DNA of 64,000 bases, taken from the NCBI RefSeq assembly GCF_003122325.1, contig NZ_QFBC01000002.1, forward strand, positions 186,001 through 250,000. The letters are read 5' to 3'. Shown piece after piece: positions 23,796 to 33,668 of this stretch. This stretch comes from Rhizobium album (GTDB lineage: Bacteria > Pseudomonadota > Alphaproteobacteria > Rhizobiales > Rhizobiaceae). The position numbers and the translations under genes are program-made. The notes beneath the pieces were generated by a model that did no database searches, was not told where the DNA came from, and saw nothing but the letters and a program-made list of their open reading frames with translations. Within the stretch, counting starts at the first letter, position 1. Each line of letters starts with the position of its first letter.

Positions 23796-24682
23796 GCATG
23801 GAGCAGCCAGGCTTCTTCAAGGACCGCGTCCTGCCCATCATCACCGTCATCCTCGCCATCCTGGCGATCTGGCACGTCTTCGTCGTCGTGCTGAACGCGC
23901 CCTTCGAGCGCGACCAGGCGGCGCGCGCCGGAACGCCGATCACCTTCATGGAGATCCTGCCGAGAACCTTCGTGCAGGAGCGGCCGGTTCTGCCGGCGCC
24001 GCAACAGATCGTCGTCGAACTCTGGGACACGACGATCGACAAGGCGATCACCTCGAAACGCAGTCTCGTCTACCATACCTGGATCACGCTGTCGGCAACG
24101 CTTCTGGGGTTTGCCATCGGCACCGTGCTCGGCATCCTGCTCGCCATCGGCATCGTCCACAACAAGGCGATGGATCGCTCGCTGATGCCCTGGGTCATTG
24201 CCAGCCAGACGATCCCGATCCTCGCCGTCGCACCGATGATCATCGTCGTTCTGAATTCCATCGGTATCTCAGGCCTGCTGCCCAAGGCCCTGATCTCGAC
24301 CTATCTGTCCTTCTTCCCGATCGTCGTCGGCATGGTGAAGGGCCTGCGCAGCCCCGAGCAGATCTATCTCGACCTGATGCACACCTATAATGCCAGCAGC
24401 GCCCAGACCTTCTGGAAGCTGCGCTGGCCGGCCTCCATGCCCTATCTCTTCACCTCCCTGAAGGTGGCGATCGCCATCTCGCTGGTCGGCGCCATCGTCG
24501 GCGAATTGCCGACCGGTGCCGTGGCCGGGCTCGGCGCCCGCCTGCTCTCCGGCTCCTATTACGGCCAGACGGTGCAGATCTGGGCCGCCCTGTTCATGGC
24601 GGCGGGATTGGCCGCGGTGCTCGTCACCATCGTCGGCATCGCCCATGCCTCTGTCCTCAAGCGCATGGGGGTCCGGCCATGA
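23792..24682 (+). CDS. ABC transporter permease (first)
   Basis: A 296-aa BPD_transp_1 permease. N-terminal membrane segment at about 10-32, a periplasmic loop, then five helices; the EAA-type cytoplasmic loop is visible as DLMHTYNASSAQTFWKLRWP. The ATG at 23792 overlaps the preceding stop. It ends in an ATGA overlap with the second permease. The pair presumably forms a heterodimeric channel. Confidence 0.88.
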   Translation: MSMEQPGFFKDRVLPIITVILAILAIWHVFVVVLNAPFERDQAARAGTPITFMEILPRTFVQERPVLPAPQQIVVELWDTTIDKAITSKRSLVYHTWITLSATLLGFAIGTVLGILLAIGIVHNKAMDRSLMPWVIASQTIPILAVAPMIIVVLNSIGISGLLPKALISTYLSFFPIVVGMVKGLRSPEQIYLDLMHTYNASSAQTFWKLRWPASMPYLFTSLKVAIAISLVGAIVGELPTGAVAGLGARLLSGSYYGQTVQIWAALFMAAGLAAVLVTIVGIAHASVLKRMGVRP

Positions 24683-25545
24683 TGGGTTACCTGATCGGCG
24701 CCATCCTGTTCTGGATCCTTGCCTGGGCATTCAACGAATGGCTGGTGCGGCAAAAATTCAGAAGTTTCGCGGCCAATCGTGCCGCCCGCATCGCCGTGCC
24801 CGTCCTGTTCGGCGTGACCATCTTGGTCCTCTGGGAAGGGGTGGTGCGCGGCTTCAACATTCCCTCCATCCTGCTGCCGGCACCGTCGATGATCTGGGCG
24901 CGGCTGATCCATTCCGTGCCGACGCTCTGGGCCGACTTCCAGCAGACCTTCCTGAAATCGGTCATCACCGGCTATCTCTTCGGCTGCGGCCTCGGTTTCC
25001 TGGTGGCGATCGCCATCGACCGCTCGCCTTTCCTGCAGAAAGGCCTGCTGCCGATCGGCAATTTCGTCTCGGCCCTGCCGATCGTCGGCGTCGCGCCGAT
25101 CATGGTGATGTGGTTCGGCTTCGACTGGCAGTCGAAGGTCGCCGTCGTCGTCATCATGACCTTTTTCCCGATGCTGGTGAACACGGTGCAGGGGCTGGCC
25201 TCGACCAGCGCCATGGAGCGCGACCTGATGCGCACCTATGCCGCAAGCTGGTGGCAGACGCTGACGAAGCTGCGCCTGCCGGCCGCCGGGCCGTTCATCT
25301 TCAATGCCTTGAAGATCAATTCCACGCTGGCCCTGATCGGCGCCATCGTGGCCGAATTCTTCGGGACGCCCATTGTCGGCATGGGTTTCCGCATCTCCAC
25401 GGAAGTGGGGCGGAGCAATGTCGATATGGTCTGGGCCGAGATTGCGGTCGCCGCAGTCGCCGGTTCGGCATTCTACGGAGTGGTGGCGCTCGCCGAGCGT
25501 GCCGTCACCTTCTGGCATCCGTCTGTCCGTGGTGGACAGGCGTAA
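24679..25545 (+). CDS. ABC transporter permease (second)
   Basis: A 288-aa permease of the same class, with an EAA-like loop DLMRTYAASWWQTLTKLRLP and the helix pattern of SsuC/ThiX proteins. Start ATG is part of an ATGA overlap with the first permease, so translation is coupled. The C-terminus holds a last helix near FYGVVALAERAVTFW. Having two different permeases, instead of a homodimer, is typical of the RibXY/ThiXYZ-like pyrimidine-moiety importers. Confidence 0.87.
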   Translation: MMGYLIGAILFWILAWAFNEWLVRQKFRSFAANRAARIAVPVLFGVTILVLWEGVVRGFNIPSILLPAPSMIWARLIHSVPTLWADFQQTFLKSVITGYLFGCGLGFLVAIAIDRSPFLQKGLLPIGNFVSALPIVGVAPIMVMWFGFDWQSKVAVVVIMTFFPMLVNTVQGLASTSAMERDLMRTYAASWWQTLTKLRLPAAGPFIFNALKINSTLALIGAIVAEFFGTPIVGMGFRISTEVGRSNVDMVWAEIAVAAVAGSAFYGVVALAERAVTFWHPSVRGGQA

Positions 25546-25564
25546 CAAAAGAGGGAACAGAACA

Positions 25565-26554
25565 ATGAAAAGAATAGCATCGCTGCTCCTGGCAAGCGCC
25601 ATGTCGCTGATGGCGGCCCAGGCGATGGCCGCCGACAAGGTGGTCCTGCAACTGAAGTGGGTCACCCAGGCCCAGTTCGGCGGCTACTACGTCGCCAAGG
25701 ACAAGGGTTTTTACGAGGAGGAAGGCCTCGACGTCGAAATCAAGCCGGGCGGCCCGGACATCGCACCGCCGCAGGTGCTGGTCGGCGGCGGCGCCGACGT
25801 GATCGTCGACTGGATGCCCTCGGCGCTCGCCACCCGTGAAAAGGGCGTACCGCTCGTCAACATTGCCCAGCCCTTCAAGTCTTCGGGCATGATGCTGACA
25901 TGCCTCAAGGAAACCGGCGTCACCAAGCCGGACGACTTCAAGGGCAAGACGCTCGGCGTCTGGTTCTTCGGCAACGAATATCCGTTCCTCTCCTGGATGG
26001 CGCATCTGAAGATCCCGACCGAAGGCGGCGCCGATGGCGTGACTGTGCTGAAGCAGGGCTTCAACGTCGATCCGCTCTTGCAGAAACAGGCGGCCTGTAT
26101 CTCCACCATGACCTACAACGAATACTGGCAGGTCATCGATGCCGGCATCAAGCCGGAAGACCTCGTGACCTTCAAGTATGAGGACGAAGGCGTGGCGACG
26201 CTGGAAGACGGCCTCTACGTTCTCGAAGACAAGCTCAAGGATGCCGCATTCAAGGAAAAGATGGTCAAGTTCGTCCGCGCTTCGATGAAGGGCTGGAAAT
26301 ATGCCGAGGAGAACCCGGACGAGGCAGCCGACATCGTGCTCGAAAACGACGCCAGCGGCGCGCAGACCGAAAAGCACCAGAAGCGCATGATGGGTGAAGT
26401 CGCCAAGCTGACCGCCGGCTCGAACGGCGCCCTCGACGAGGCCGACTACCAGCGCACCGTGAAGACGCTGCTCGGCGGCGGTTCCGACCCGGTCATCACC
26501 AAGGAGCCGACCGGCGCCTGGACCCACGAGATCACCGACGCCGCCCTGAAATAA
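25565..26554 (+). CDS. ABC transporter substrate-binding protein (NMT1/THI5 family)
   Basis: A 329-aa periplasmic binding protein; signal peptide MKRIASLLLASAMSLMAAQA with cleavage after AMA. The mature start, LQLKWVTQAQFGGYYVAKDK, is the NMT1/THI5 signature seen in binding proteins for hydroxymethylpyrimidine, riboflavin and related rings. RBS AGAGGGAAC precedes the ATG. Last gene of the operon, followed by a terminator. Family and context together favour a pyrimidine-type ligand; exact ligand unknown. Confidence 0.87.
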   Translation: MKRIASLLLASAMSLMAAQAMAADKVVLQLKWVTQAQFGGYYVAKDKGFYEEEGLDVEIKPGGPDIAPPQVLVGGGADVIVDWMPSALATREKGVPLVNIAQPFKSSGMMLTCLKETGVTKPDDFKGKTLGVWFFGNEYPFLSWMAHLKIPTEGGADGVTVLKQGFNVDPLLQKQAACISTMTYNEYWQVIDAGIKPEDLVTFKYEDEGVATLEDGLYVLEDKLKDAAFKEKMVKFVRASMKGWKYAEENPDEAADIVLENDASGAQTEKHQKRMMGEVAKLTAGSNGALDEADYQRTVKTLLGGGSDPVITKEPTGAWTHEITDAALK

Positions 26555-26587
26555 AACCGCAACACATCTTGGCGATATGCTTAACGG

Positions 26588-26620
26588 GGCGCGTGGGAAA
26601 ATTCTTCACGCGCCTTTATA
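26588..26620 (+). terminator. Terminator of the ABC importer operon
   Basis: GGCGCGTG / CACGCGCC stem around an 11-nt loop, followed by TTTATATTT. Confidence 0.85.
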
Positions 26621-26932
26621 TTTCAATAGCTTATTTGGCGTGACATCGAAAATCGTGATGCCGGCATCAATGAATCGGCGTTGATTTGTGCGCCGCAACG
26701 AATTACAAGGCTCACCCAAGGCAGTATTTTCGACCCTATGCTTGTCAGCGGCCGCGACCGTCACCACTTAGGCCTAGGGATTGCGCGTTGAGGATGTGCA
26801 GGCGTGTGTGCGATCAGGGGATCGGACATGCTGCGACGGAACCTTTACTGCTTCATCCATTGCAAGGCCATTTCGCGTTGAACAAACCCGCGAACTCGGC
26901 GCACATGCATCGAAGATTTTGGAAACGTTCGT
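26621..26932. other. Intergenic region upstream of the RND efflux operon
   Basis: About 310 bp with no convincing gene. It contains a perfect 14-bp palindrome TGATGCCGGCATCA (26656-26669), a possible operator for the efflux operon. No local repressor gene is adjacent. Confidence 0.5.
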
Positions 26933-28132
26933 ATGGTTCGCAGTTCTCGTCAGACAGTCGCCGCTCTCGCCTTGCTTTTCATCGCCGCGGGCACGCCACC
27001 GGTTTTCGCCGAGGATAAACCGGCGGAAGCCGCAGCGACCCAGACGTTTCCGGCCATCGTCGTGACGCCGGTGGCGACGCGGACGCTGGTGGACAAGGTG
27101 GTCGCCACCGGCACCATCCGCGCCGTCAACGACGTCTATGTCCAGCCGCAGGTGGACGGCCTGTCGATCCGTGCCCTCAACGCCGATGTCGGCGACCGTG
27201 TCGAGGCCGACAGCGTGCTCGCCGTGCTCAACGACGACGCGCTGCTGTTGCAGAAGAGCCAGATGGAGGCCACCAAGGCCAAGGCCGAAGCCTCCGTGGC
27301 GCAGATGCAGGCGCAGATCGCCGAAGCCCGCGCCAATGCCGACGACGCCATCCGCCAGCGCGACCGCGCCGTGCGGCTGGGCAAGACCGGAACCATGTCG
27401 ACCTCGCAGGTCGAACAGCTGACCGCAGCGGCCACCGTTGCGGAAGCCCGCACACGATCCGCCGAGCAGTCAATCGCGGTCGCCGAGGCCGATATCAAGG
27501 TGGTGGATGCCCAGATCGCCGATATCGATCTCAGGCTTGCCCGCACCAGCGTCAAGGCGCCCGTCGCCGGCGTGATCTCGGCGCGTGACGCCAAGATCGG
27601 CGCCATCGCGATGATGGGTGGCGGCCAGCCGCTGTTCACGCTGATCCAGGACGGCGCATTGGAACTGATCGCCGACGTCTCGGAAGGCGAGATCCTCAAG
27701 ATCAAGGTCGGCCAGAAGGCGACCATCGCGCTTGCCGGCAGCCGCGAAACCCTGAACGGCAGCGTTCGCCTGGTTTCGCCCGCCATCGATGCCGTATCGC
27801 GCCTCGGTTCCGTGCATATCGCCCTCGACGACAGCGAGAAGGCCCGCGCCGGCATGTATGGCAGCGCCACGATCATCGTCGAAACGGCTGATGGCATCGC
27901 CCTGCCGCTGACGGCGCTGCTGACCGGCGGCGACGGTGAAACCACCGCCCGCAAGGTGGAAAACGATGTCGTCAAATTGGTCAAGGTGCGCTCCGGCATC
28001 CAGGACGGCGCCTTCATCCAGATCGTCGAAGGCCTGAAGGAAGGCGATGAAGTCGTCGCCAAGGCCGGTGCTTATGTCCGCGACGGCGACCGTATCAATC
28101 CGGTCCGCACCCCGCAGACGCAAACGAATTGA
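26933..28132 (+). CDS. RND efflux periplasmic adaptor (membrane fusion protein)
   Basis: A 399-aa HlyD/AcrA-type adaptor that bridges the RND pump to an outer membrane channel. Signal peptide at 1-28 (ALALLFIAAGTPPVFA). A biotinyl-lipoyl half follows (GTIRAVNDVYVQPQVDGLSI), then a long helical hairpin (about 100-195, Ala/Glu/Gln-rich) and the second lipoyl half (RTSVKAPVAGVISARDAKIG), with a beta-barrel to the C-terminus. No lipobox is seen, so it is not a lipoprotein. It lies 15 bp before the pump gene; no TolC-like gene is in the window. Confidence 0.9.
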   Translation: MVRSSRQTVAALALLFIAAGTPPVFAEDKPAEAAATQTFPAIVVTPVATRTLVDKVVATGTIRAVNDVYVQPQVDGLSIRALNADVGDRVEADSVLAVLNDDALLLQKSQMEATKAKAEASVAQMQAQIAEARANADDAIRQRDRAVRLGKTGTMSTSQVEQLTAAATVAEARTRSAEQSIAVAEADIKVVDAQIADIDLRLARTSVKAPVAGVISARDAKIGAIAMMGGGQPLFTLIQDGALELIADVSEGEILKIKVGQKATIALAGSRETLNGSVRLVSPAIDAVSRLGSVHIALDDSEKARAGMYGSATIIVETADGIALPLTALLTGGDGETTARKVENDVVKLVKVRSGIQDGAFIQIVEGLKEGDEVVAKAGAYVRDGDRINPVRTPQTQTN

Positions 28133-28147
28133 TGAGGGATTGATCTC

Positions 28148-31100
28148 ATGAACTTTTCCGCCTGGTCAATCCGCAATCCGATTGCACCGCTGCTTGCCTT
28201 CGGCCTGTTGCTGGTCGTCGGCCTGCAGTCGTTCTACGCCCTGCCGATCACCCGTTTCCCGAACATCGACGTTCCGCTGGTCGCCGTCACAGTGACGCAG
28301 AGCGGCGCCTCGCCGGCCGAACTCGAAATGCAGGTGACCAAGGAGATCGAAGACGCGGTCGCCTCGATCACCGGCATCGACGAGATCCAGTCGACGGTCA
28401 CCGACGGCCAGTCGCAGACCGTCGTGATGTTCCGCATGGAAATCCCGACCGAGCAGGCGGTGCAGGATACCAAGGATGCCATCGACCGCATCCGCAGCAA
28501 CCTGCCGGCCACCGTCGAGGAGCCGATCGTCACCAAGATCGACGTCGAAGGTCAGGCGATCCAGACCTTTGCCGTCTCCTCGCCCGACATGACACTCGAA
28601 GAACTGTCGTGGTTCGTCGACGACACCGTCAAGCGGGCCCTGCAGGGGCAGGCCGGCATCGGCCGGATCGACCGCTACGGCGGCGCCGAGCGGGAAGTGC
28701 GCATCGAACTCAACGGCGATAAGCTGAACGCCTACGGCATCACCGCCGTCAGCGTCAACCAGCAGCTGCGCGGCACCAATATCGACCTCGGCTCGGGCCG
28801 CGGGCAGGTGGCCGGCGCCGAACAGGCGATCCGCGTGCTTGGCGACAAGCGCAATGTCGCCGAGCTTGCCGACACCACCATCGCGCTGCCGAACGGCCGT
28901 TTCGTCAAGCTTTCCGATCTCGGCACGATCAAGGACACCTACGAGGAGCCGAAATCCTTCTCGCGCTACAACGACACGCCCGTCGTGACCTTCGGCGTCT
29001 TCCGCTCGAAGGGCGCCAGCGAGGTGAGCGTCGCCGAAACCGTGGCCGAAAGCCTCGACAAGCTGCGTGCCGCAAACCCGAACGTCTCGATCGAGTTGAT
29101 CAACGACTCGGTCTACTTCACCTACGGCAACTACGAAGCCGCGATGCACACGCTGATCGAGGGCTCGCTGCTCGCTATCGCTGTCGTCTTCCTGTTCCTG
29201 CGCAACTGGCGGGCGACGCTGATCTCGGCGGTCGCCCTGCCGCTGTCGGCGATCCCGACCTTCTATATCATGGATCTCATGGGGTTCTCGCTGAACCTCG
29301 TCAGCTTCCTGGCGCTGACACTGGCGACGGGTATTCTCGTCGACGATGCCATCGTCGAGATCGAAAACATCGCCCGCCACATCAAGATGGGCAAGACGCC
29401 CTATCGCGCCGCGATCGAGGCGGCGGACGAGATCGGCCTGGCGGTGATCGCCACCACCTTCACGATCATCGCCGTCTTCGTGCCGGTATCGTTCATGCCG
29501 GGCATTCCGGGCCAGTACTTCATCCAGTTCGGCCTGACGGTCGCCTTCTCGGTGTTCTTCTCGCTGATGGTGGCGCGCCTCATCACGCCGATGATGGCCG
29601 CCTATCTGATGCGCGCCGAAGACGCGATGGACGACCACCACGACAATGACAGCGCCTTCCTCAAGGGCTACACGTGGCTGGTGCGCGGCACGACGAGCCG
29701 CTGGTACATGCGTTATGCGACGCTGATCGCCGCCATCGGCTTCCTCGTCGGTTCGCTGGCGCTGCTGTCACAGGTTCCGGGCAGCTTCCTGCCGCCGGAA
29801 GACGCCTCGCGTATCGTGCTTTCCGTCGAACTGCCGCCGAACGCCACGCTGGAAGACACCGAGGCGACGACCGACGCCATCTACAACCAGGTGAAGGATC
29901 TCGACGGCGTCGAAAGCGTCTTCGTGCTCGGCGGCGCCTCGCCGAAGGGCGACCTGGAACTGCGCCGTGCGACGGTGACGCTGTCGCTGGACAAGCTCGA
30001 CCATTCGCTGACCAAGAAGATCGTCAACGACATCCTCGGCAAGATCCCGGTCCTCGGGCCGATGCTGCCGAAGGTCGAGGCCCATGGCCGCGAGCGGCCG
30101 CAATGGGATATCGAAAAGGAAGTCTTCGCCAGGGTGCGCGACATTCCCGACGTGCGCATCCTCAAGCTCAACGATCGCGGCGAACGCGACCTGTCGTTCA
30201 ACTTCCTCTCCAAGAACGAGAAGGACCTGAACGAGGCCGTCGGCGTGCTCGAAGCCAAGCTGCGTGCCGAACCGCTGCTCGCCAACGTCAGCGCCGAAGG
30301 CGCCCTGCCCCGCCCGGAACTGCAGATCCGGCCGCGCATGGACCAGGCCGCCCGTCTCGGCATCACGCCGCAGCAGATCTCCGAGACCGTACGTGTCGCC
30401 ACCATCGGCGATGTCGATGCGGCGCTGGCGAAAATCTCGCTCGACGACCGGCAGATCCCGATCCGGGTGCAGACCTCGCTCGACCTGCGTCGTGACCTCG
30501 CGGCCATCCGGGCGCTGAAGATCCAGACGGCCAGCGGCGCCCTCGTGCCGCTGTCGAGCGTCGCCGACGTCGACTATTCGGAAGGCGCAAGCTCGATCAA
30601 GCGCAACAACCGCAACCGCGTCGTGGCCATCGGCTCCGACCTGTTGCCGGGCGTGGCACTCGATTCCGCCTCGGCGCGCTTCCGCGAAATCGTCAAGCAA
30701 GCCAACCTGCCGCCGACGGTGCAGCTGGCCGAAAGCGGCGACACCAAGGTGCAGCAGGAAATGCAGCAGAGCTTCGTCAACGCCATGTTGATGGGCCTGA
30801 TGCTGGTGCTGACGGTGCTGATCCTGCTGTTCAAGGATGTGATCCAGCCGTTCACCATCCTGTTCTCGCTGCCGCTCGCCATCGGCGGCGTCGCGGTCGG
30901 CCTGCTGGTCACCAACAATCCGCTGTCGATGCCGGTGCTGATCGGTATCCTGATGCTGATGGGCATCGTTACGAAGAACGCCATCCTGCTTGTCGATTTC
31001 GCCATCGAAATGCGCCGCCACGGCATGGAGCGGGTGCAGGCCATGGTCGAAGCCGGCCGCAAGCGCGCCCGCCCGATCATCATGACCTCGATCGCCATGT

Positions 31101-31480
31101 CGGCCGGCATGCTGCCTTCGGCACTCGGCGTCGGTGAAGGCGGCACCTTCCGCGCGCCGATGGCGATCGCGGTGATCGGTGGCATCATCGTCTCGACGGT
31201 GCTGTCGCTCCTGGTGGTGCCTTCCTTCTTCCTGATCATGGACGACCTGTCGCGCCTGCTCGGCTGGCTGTTCGGCCGCCTGGTCGGCAAGAAGGACGAG
31301 GAACAACTGCCGATGTCGACCGAAGAACTGACCGAGATCGCCAACGAAAACCAGCAGTCGCTGGCAACGATCGAAGACCGGCTGACCGCACTGGAGAAGC
31401 AGACGCGCGAGGCGGAAAAGGCCGAGCAGGACAATACGCCGAGCAATGTCGTGCGCCTGCCGCCGCTCGCCGCCGAGTAA
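28148..31480 (+). CDS. RND family efflux permease (AcrB/MdtB-like)
   Basis: A 1110-aa inner-membrane proton-driven pump. Residues 10-30 form the first helix; two periplasmic loop domains alternate with two six-helix bundles. Recognisable blocks are GIDEIQSTVTDGQSQTVVMF, LVDDAIVEIENIARH with the TM4 acidic residues (near 398-410) and GIVTKNAILLVDFA. The last about 60 residues form a charged, coiled-coil-like cytoplasmic tail (EELTEIANENQQSLATIEDR), longer than in AcrB. Substrate range cannot be read from the sequence. Confidence 0.92.
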   Translation: MNFSAWSIRNPIAPLLAFGLLLVVGLQSFYALPITRFPNIDVPLVAVTVTQSGASPAELEMQVTKEIEDAVASITGIDEIQSTVTDGQSQTVVMFRMEIPTEQAVQDTKDAIDRIRSNLPATVEEPIVTKIDVEGQAIQTFAVSSPDMTLEELSWFVDDTVKRALQGQAGIGRIDRYGGAEREVRIELNGDKLNAYGITAVSVNQQLRGTNIDLGSGRGQVAGAEQAIRVLGDKRNVAELADTTIALPNGRFVKLSDLGTIKDTYEEPKSFSRYNDTPVVTFGVFRSKGASEVSVAETVAESLDKLRAANPNVSIELINDSVYFTYGNYEAAMHTLIEGSLLAIAVVFLFLRNWRATLISAVALPLSAIPTFYIMDLMGFSLNLVSFLALTLATGILVDDAIVEIENIARHIKMGKTPYRAAIEAADEIGLAVIATTFTIIAVFVPVSFMPGIPGQYFIQFGLTVAFSVFFSLMVARLITPMMAAYLMRAEDAMDDHHDNDSAFLKGYTWLVRGTTSRWYMRYATLIAAIGFLVGSLALLSQVPGSFLPPEDASRIVLSVELPPNATLEDTEATTDAIYNQVKDLDGVESVFVLGGASPKGDLELRRATVTLSLDKLDHSLTKKIVNDILGKIPVLGPMLPKVEAHGRERPQWDIEKEVFARVRDIPDVRILKLNDRGERDLSFNFLSKNEKDLNEAVGVLEAKLRAEPLLANVSAEGALPRPELQIRPRMDQAARLGITPQQISETVRVATIGDVDAALAKISLDDRQIPIRVQTSLDLRRDLAAIRALKIQTASGALVPLSSVADVDYSEGASSIKRNNRNRVVAIGSDLLPGVALDSASARFREIVKQANLPPTVQLAESGDTKVQQEMQQSFVNAMLMGLMLVLTVLILLFKDVIQPFTILFSLPLAIGGVAVGLLVTNNPLSMPVLIGILMLMGIVTKNAILLVDFAIEMRRHGMERVQAMVEAGRKRARPIIMTSIAMSAGMLPSALGVGEGGTFRAPMAIAVIGGIIVSTVLSLLVVPSFFLIMDDLSRLLGWLFGRLVGKKDEEQLPMSTEELTEIANENQQSLATIEDRLTALEKQTREAEKAEQDNTPSNVVRLPPLAAE

Positions 31481-31511
31481 AACTCAAGAACAAGACCGCT
31501 GAAACAAGAGA

Positions 31512-31540
31512 CGCCGGGCCACAAGCCCGGCGTTGTTCTT
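31512..31540 (+). terminator. Terminator of the RND operon
   Basis: CGCCGGGC / GCCCGGCG stem with a CACAA loop and a TTGTTCTTT tail. Confidence 0.85.
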
Positions 31541-31615
31541 TGCCGCAGTTGATCGAAATCAACTCTGGCCGCTCGCTCCTCGCCTATTCTCGCCGCGCTG
31601 CGATCGAGGGGAGCC

Positions 31616-32308
31616 ATGGACGAGATGAACAAACGATTGAAGATGAACAGCCGCGAGAAAAACATTCTTGCGGGAACGCCGTTGATGGCAGCGCTCGGCA
31701 AACCGGCCCTGCAGCACATGACGGAAATCGCCACCGTCGTTCATTTCGAGGCCCGCGACATCCTCGCCCGCGAAGGCGATCCCGCCGAATATTTCTACTG
31801 CGTGCTGACCGGTTACGTGCGGCTGTTCCGGCTGAGCCGCGACGGGCGCGAGGCCGATATCCGCATCTGCGGCCCCGGAGAAACATTCGGCGAATGCCTG
31901 CTCTATCTCGGCCCGGCTTACCGCTATCACATCCAGGCGGCGGAAACCGTCACTGTGGCCCGTTTCGAACTGTCGAAGCTGCGCAAGCTGGCCGACGAGG
32001 ATCGCGACATCGCCCGCTTCATCATGCAGTCGATGGCCGCCCACCTCGTCAACATCATGGATTGTGTCGCCAACGACCGGCTGCAGACCGCACCGCAGCG
32101 GCTGGCTCACTACCTCCTGACCAGTTGCCCGCAGAACAGTACCTCTGCCTCGATCCGACTGCCTTTCCAGAAGAGCCTGCTGGCCGGCAAGCTGGGCCTG
32201 GCGCCGGAAGCCCTGTCGCGCGCTTTCTCGTCGCTCAAGCGGGCCGGCGTCACGGTGCGCGGGCGGCTGATCCTCATCAACGACGTCGGCGCGCTGCGGC
32301 AGATCTGA
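31616..32308 (+). CDS. Crp/Fnr family transcriptional regulator
   Basis: A 230-aa regulator with a cyclic-nucleotide-binding-like beta-barrel (about 20-130, LAREGDPAEYFYCVLTGYVR) and a C-terminal winged helix (about 160-225, with LAGKLGLAPEALSRAFSSLK as the recognition part). It lacks the N-terminal cysteine cluster of oxygen-sensing Fnr; its Cys residues are scattered, so an Fe-S cluster is not supported. It resembles the DNR/NnrR-type branch more than Crp. RBS GAGGGGAG lies 5 nt before the ATG. It converges with ureG; no target is evident. Confidence 0.85.
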   Translation: MDEMNKRLKMNSREKNILAGTPLMAALGKPALQHMTEIATVVHFEARDILAREGDPAEYFYCVLTGYVRLFRLSRDGREADIRICGPGETFGECLLYLGPAYRYHIQAAETVTVARFELSKLRKLADEDRDIARFIMQSMAAHLVNIMDCVANDRLQTAPQRLAHYLLTSCPQNSTSASIRLPFQKSLLAGKLGLAPEALSRAFSSLKRAGVTVRGRLILINDVGALRQI

Positions 32309-32326
32309 CACAGGCGGGAGCGCGGG

Positions 32327-32938
32327 TCAGAGCCCGCCGTGCTCCTTCAGGAAGGTCACGATACGATCGACACCCTCGCCGCGCTTCATGTCGGTGAACA
32401 CGAAGGGTTTCGAGGCACGCATGCGATCCGCATCGCCATTCATCACCTCGATATCGACGCCGACATGCGGGGCGAGATCCTTCTTGTTGATGATCAGGAG
32501 GTCCGACTTGGTGATGCCCGGTCCGCCCTTGCGCGGAATTTCTTCACCCTGACAGACGGAAATCACGTAGATCGTCAGATCGGCCAGATCGGGCGAAAAT
32601 GTCGCCGCCAGATTGTCGCCGCCGGATTCGATGAACACCACGTCGAGATCGGGGAAACGGCTGTTGAGGTCGGCGATGGCCTGCAGGTTGATTGAGGCAT
32701 CCTCGCGGATCGCTGTGTGGGGGCAGCCGCCCGTCTCGACGCCGACGATCCGATCCGAGGTCAGCGCCTGCATGCGCACCAGCGCCTCGGCATCTTCCTT
32801 GGTGTAGATGTCATTGGTGACGACGGCGACGGAAAACTCCTCGCGCATCGCCTTGCAGAGCTTTTCCGTCAGCGCCGTCTTGCCCGAGCCGACCGGCCCG
32901 CCGATGCCCACTCTCAAGGGTCCGTTTTGCGATTTCAT
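32327..32938 (-). CDS. ureG: Urease accessory GTPase UreG
   Basis: Supplies GTP hydrolysis for nickel insertion into urease, with UreD, UreF and UreE. At 203 aa it has the usual length. Start [12 protein letters not shown]-loop [11 protein letters not shown] (about 11-21), the Cys-Pro-His nickel motif in [22 protein letters not shown] and the guanine-specificity block [11 protein letters not shown] second Met lies three codons upstream. It is the last gene of the urea operon, 52 bp after ureF. Confidence 0.95.
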   Translation of the reverse strand: MKSQNGPLRVGIGGPVGSGKTALTEKLCKAMREEFSVAVVTNDIYTKEDAEALVRMQALTSDRIVGVETGGCPHTAIREDASINLQAIADLNSRFPDLDVVFIESGGDNLAATFSPDLADLTIYVISVCQGEEIPRKGGPGITKSDLLIINKKDLAPHVGVDIEVMNGDADRMRASKPFVFTDMKRGEGVDRIVTFLKEHGGL

Positions 32939-32990
32939 CCTATCCATCCTTGTGCGCCTTCCCGCGCCTGCGGGAAACGCAATCCCTATG

Positions 32991-33662
32991 TTACGAGCGG
33001 AAGAGGCGCGTCGTCTGCACCTCATGCCGCAAAGAAGCGATATCGGCGCCGATGGTTGCGGAACCGAGATCATCGAGACTGGACAGCGCCGCGCGCCCGG
33101 CCGTCCCGGCAATCACCGGCTCCAGCGTCGCCAGCACGGCCACGCCATCCCGCTGGCCACAGGTCCCAAGCCGGATCGCCGCCGAAACCAGTTGCGAGGC
33201 AAGCGCATGCTGGAATGCCGCCAGCGCCTCGTCGAGCCTGATGGCGTGGGCGCCCATCACGGCGCCGACCGCGACGGGATAGGCCGCCGAAGGCCCGAGC
33301 CGTTCCAGCACCGGATGCGGCCAGGCGCGCGCCGCCGCCAGAAACGCCTCGCCGAGCAGCATGGTTTCCATGTGCCGCTCGCGCGAGCCGGAAAGCGCCG
33401 AGGCCAGTTCGGCAACGGCAACAAGCCCTTCGGCATCATCGACCGAACGATGGCTTTCGGCAAACAGCACGGCATCGTTCCAGGCCGAACCGCGTTCGAG
33501 CAGCATGGCGATCCATTGCCGCAAGGTTTCGCCATCCGTGACCCAGCCGTCGTGCACGGCGCGTTCCAGACCGCCGGAATAAGCGAAGGCGCCGACCGGG
33601 AAGGCCGGGGAAAGCCAGGTCAGCAGGCGAAGCATCGCCTGCATGTCGCGTCCGTCATCCAT
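32991..33662 (-). CDS. ureF: Urease accessory protein UreF
   Basis: An all-helical 223-aa protein that links UreD and UreG in the activation complex. The N-terminal [16 protein letters not shown] (about 18-33) and the later [15 protein letters not shown] are the family blocks. The ATG at 33662 is 6 bp from the ureE stop; Met7 is an alternative start. Order ureE-ureF-ureG is standard. Confidence 0.93.
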   Translation of the reverse strand: MDDGRDMQAMLRLLTWLSPAFPVGAFAYSGGLERAVHDGWVTDGETLRQWIAMLLERGSAWNDAVLFAESHRSVDDAEGLVAVAELASALSGSRERHMETMLLGEAFLAAARAWPHPVLERLGPSAAYPVAVGAVMGAHAIRLDEALAAFQHALASQLVSAAIRLGTCGQRDGVAVLATLEPVIAGTAGRAALSSLDDLGSATIGADIASLRHEVQTTRLFRS

Positions 33663-33668
33663 CCAGGC

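Noticed and set aside
26686-27018. Short open frames upstream of the RND adaptor gene
   Set aside because: No RBS, no family resemblance, and they run into the adaptor gene in another frame.
28166-31306. Long minus-strand open frames opposite the RND pump gene
   Set aside because: Composition is that of antisense shadows; no motifs or start signals.
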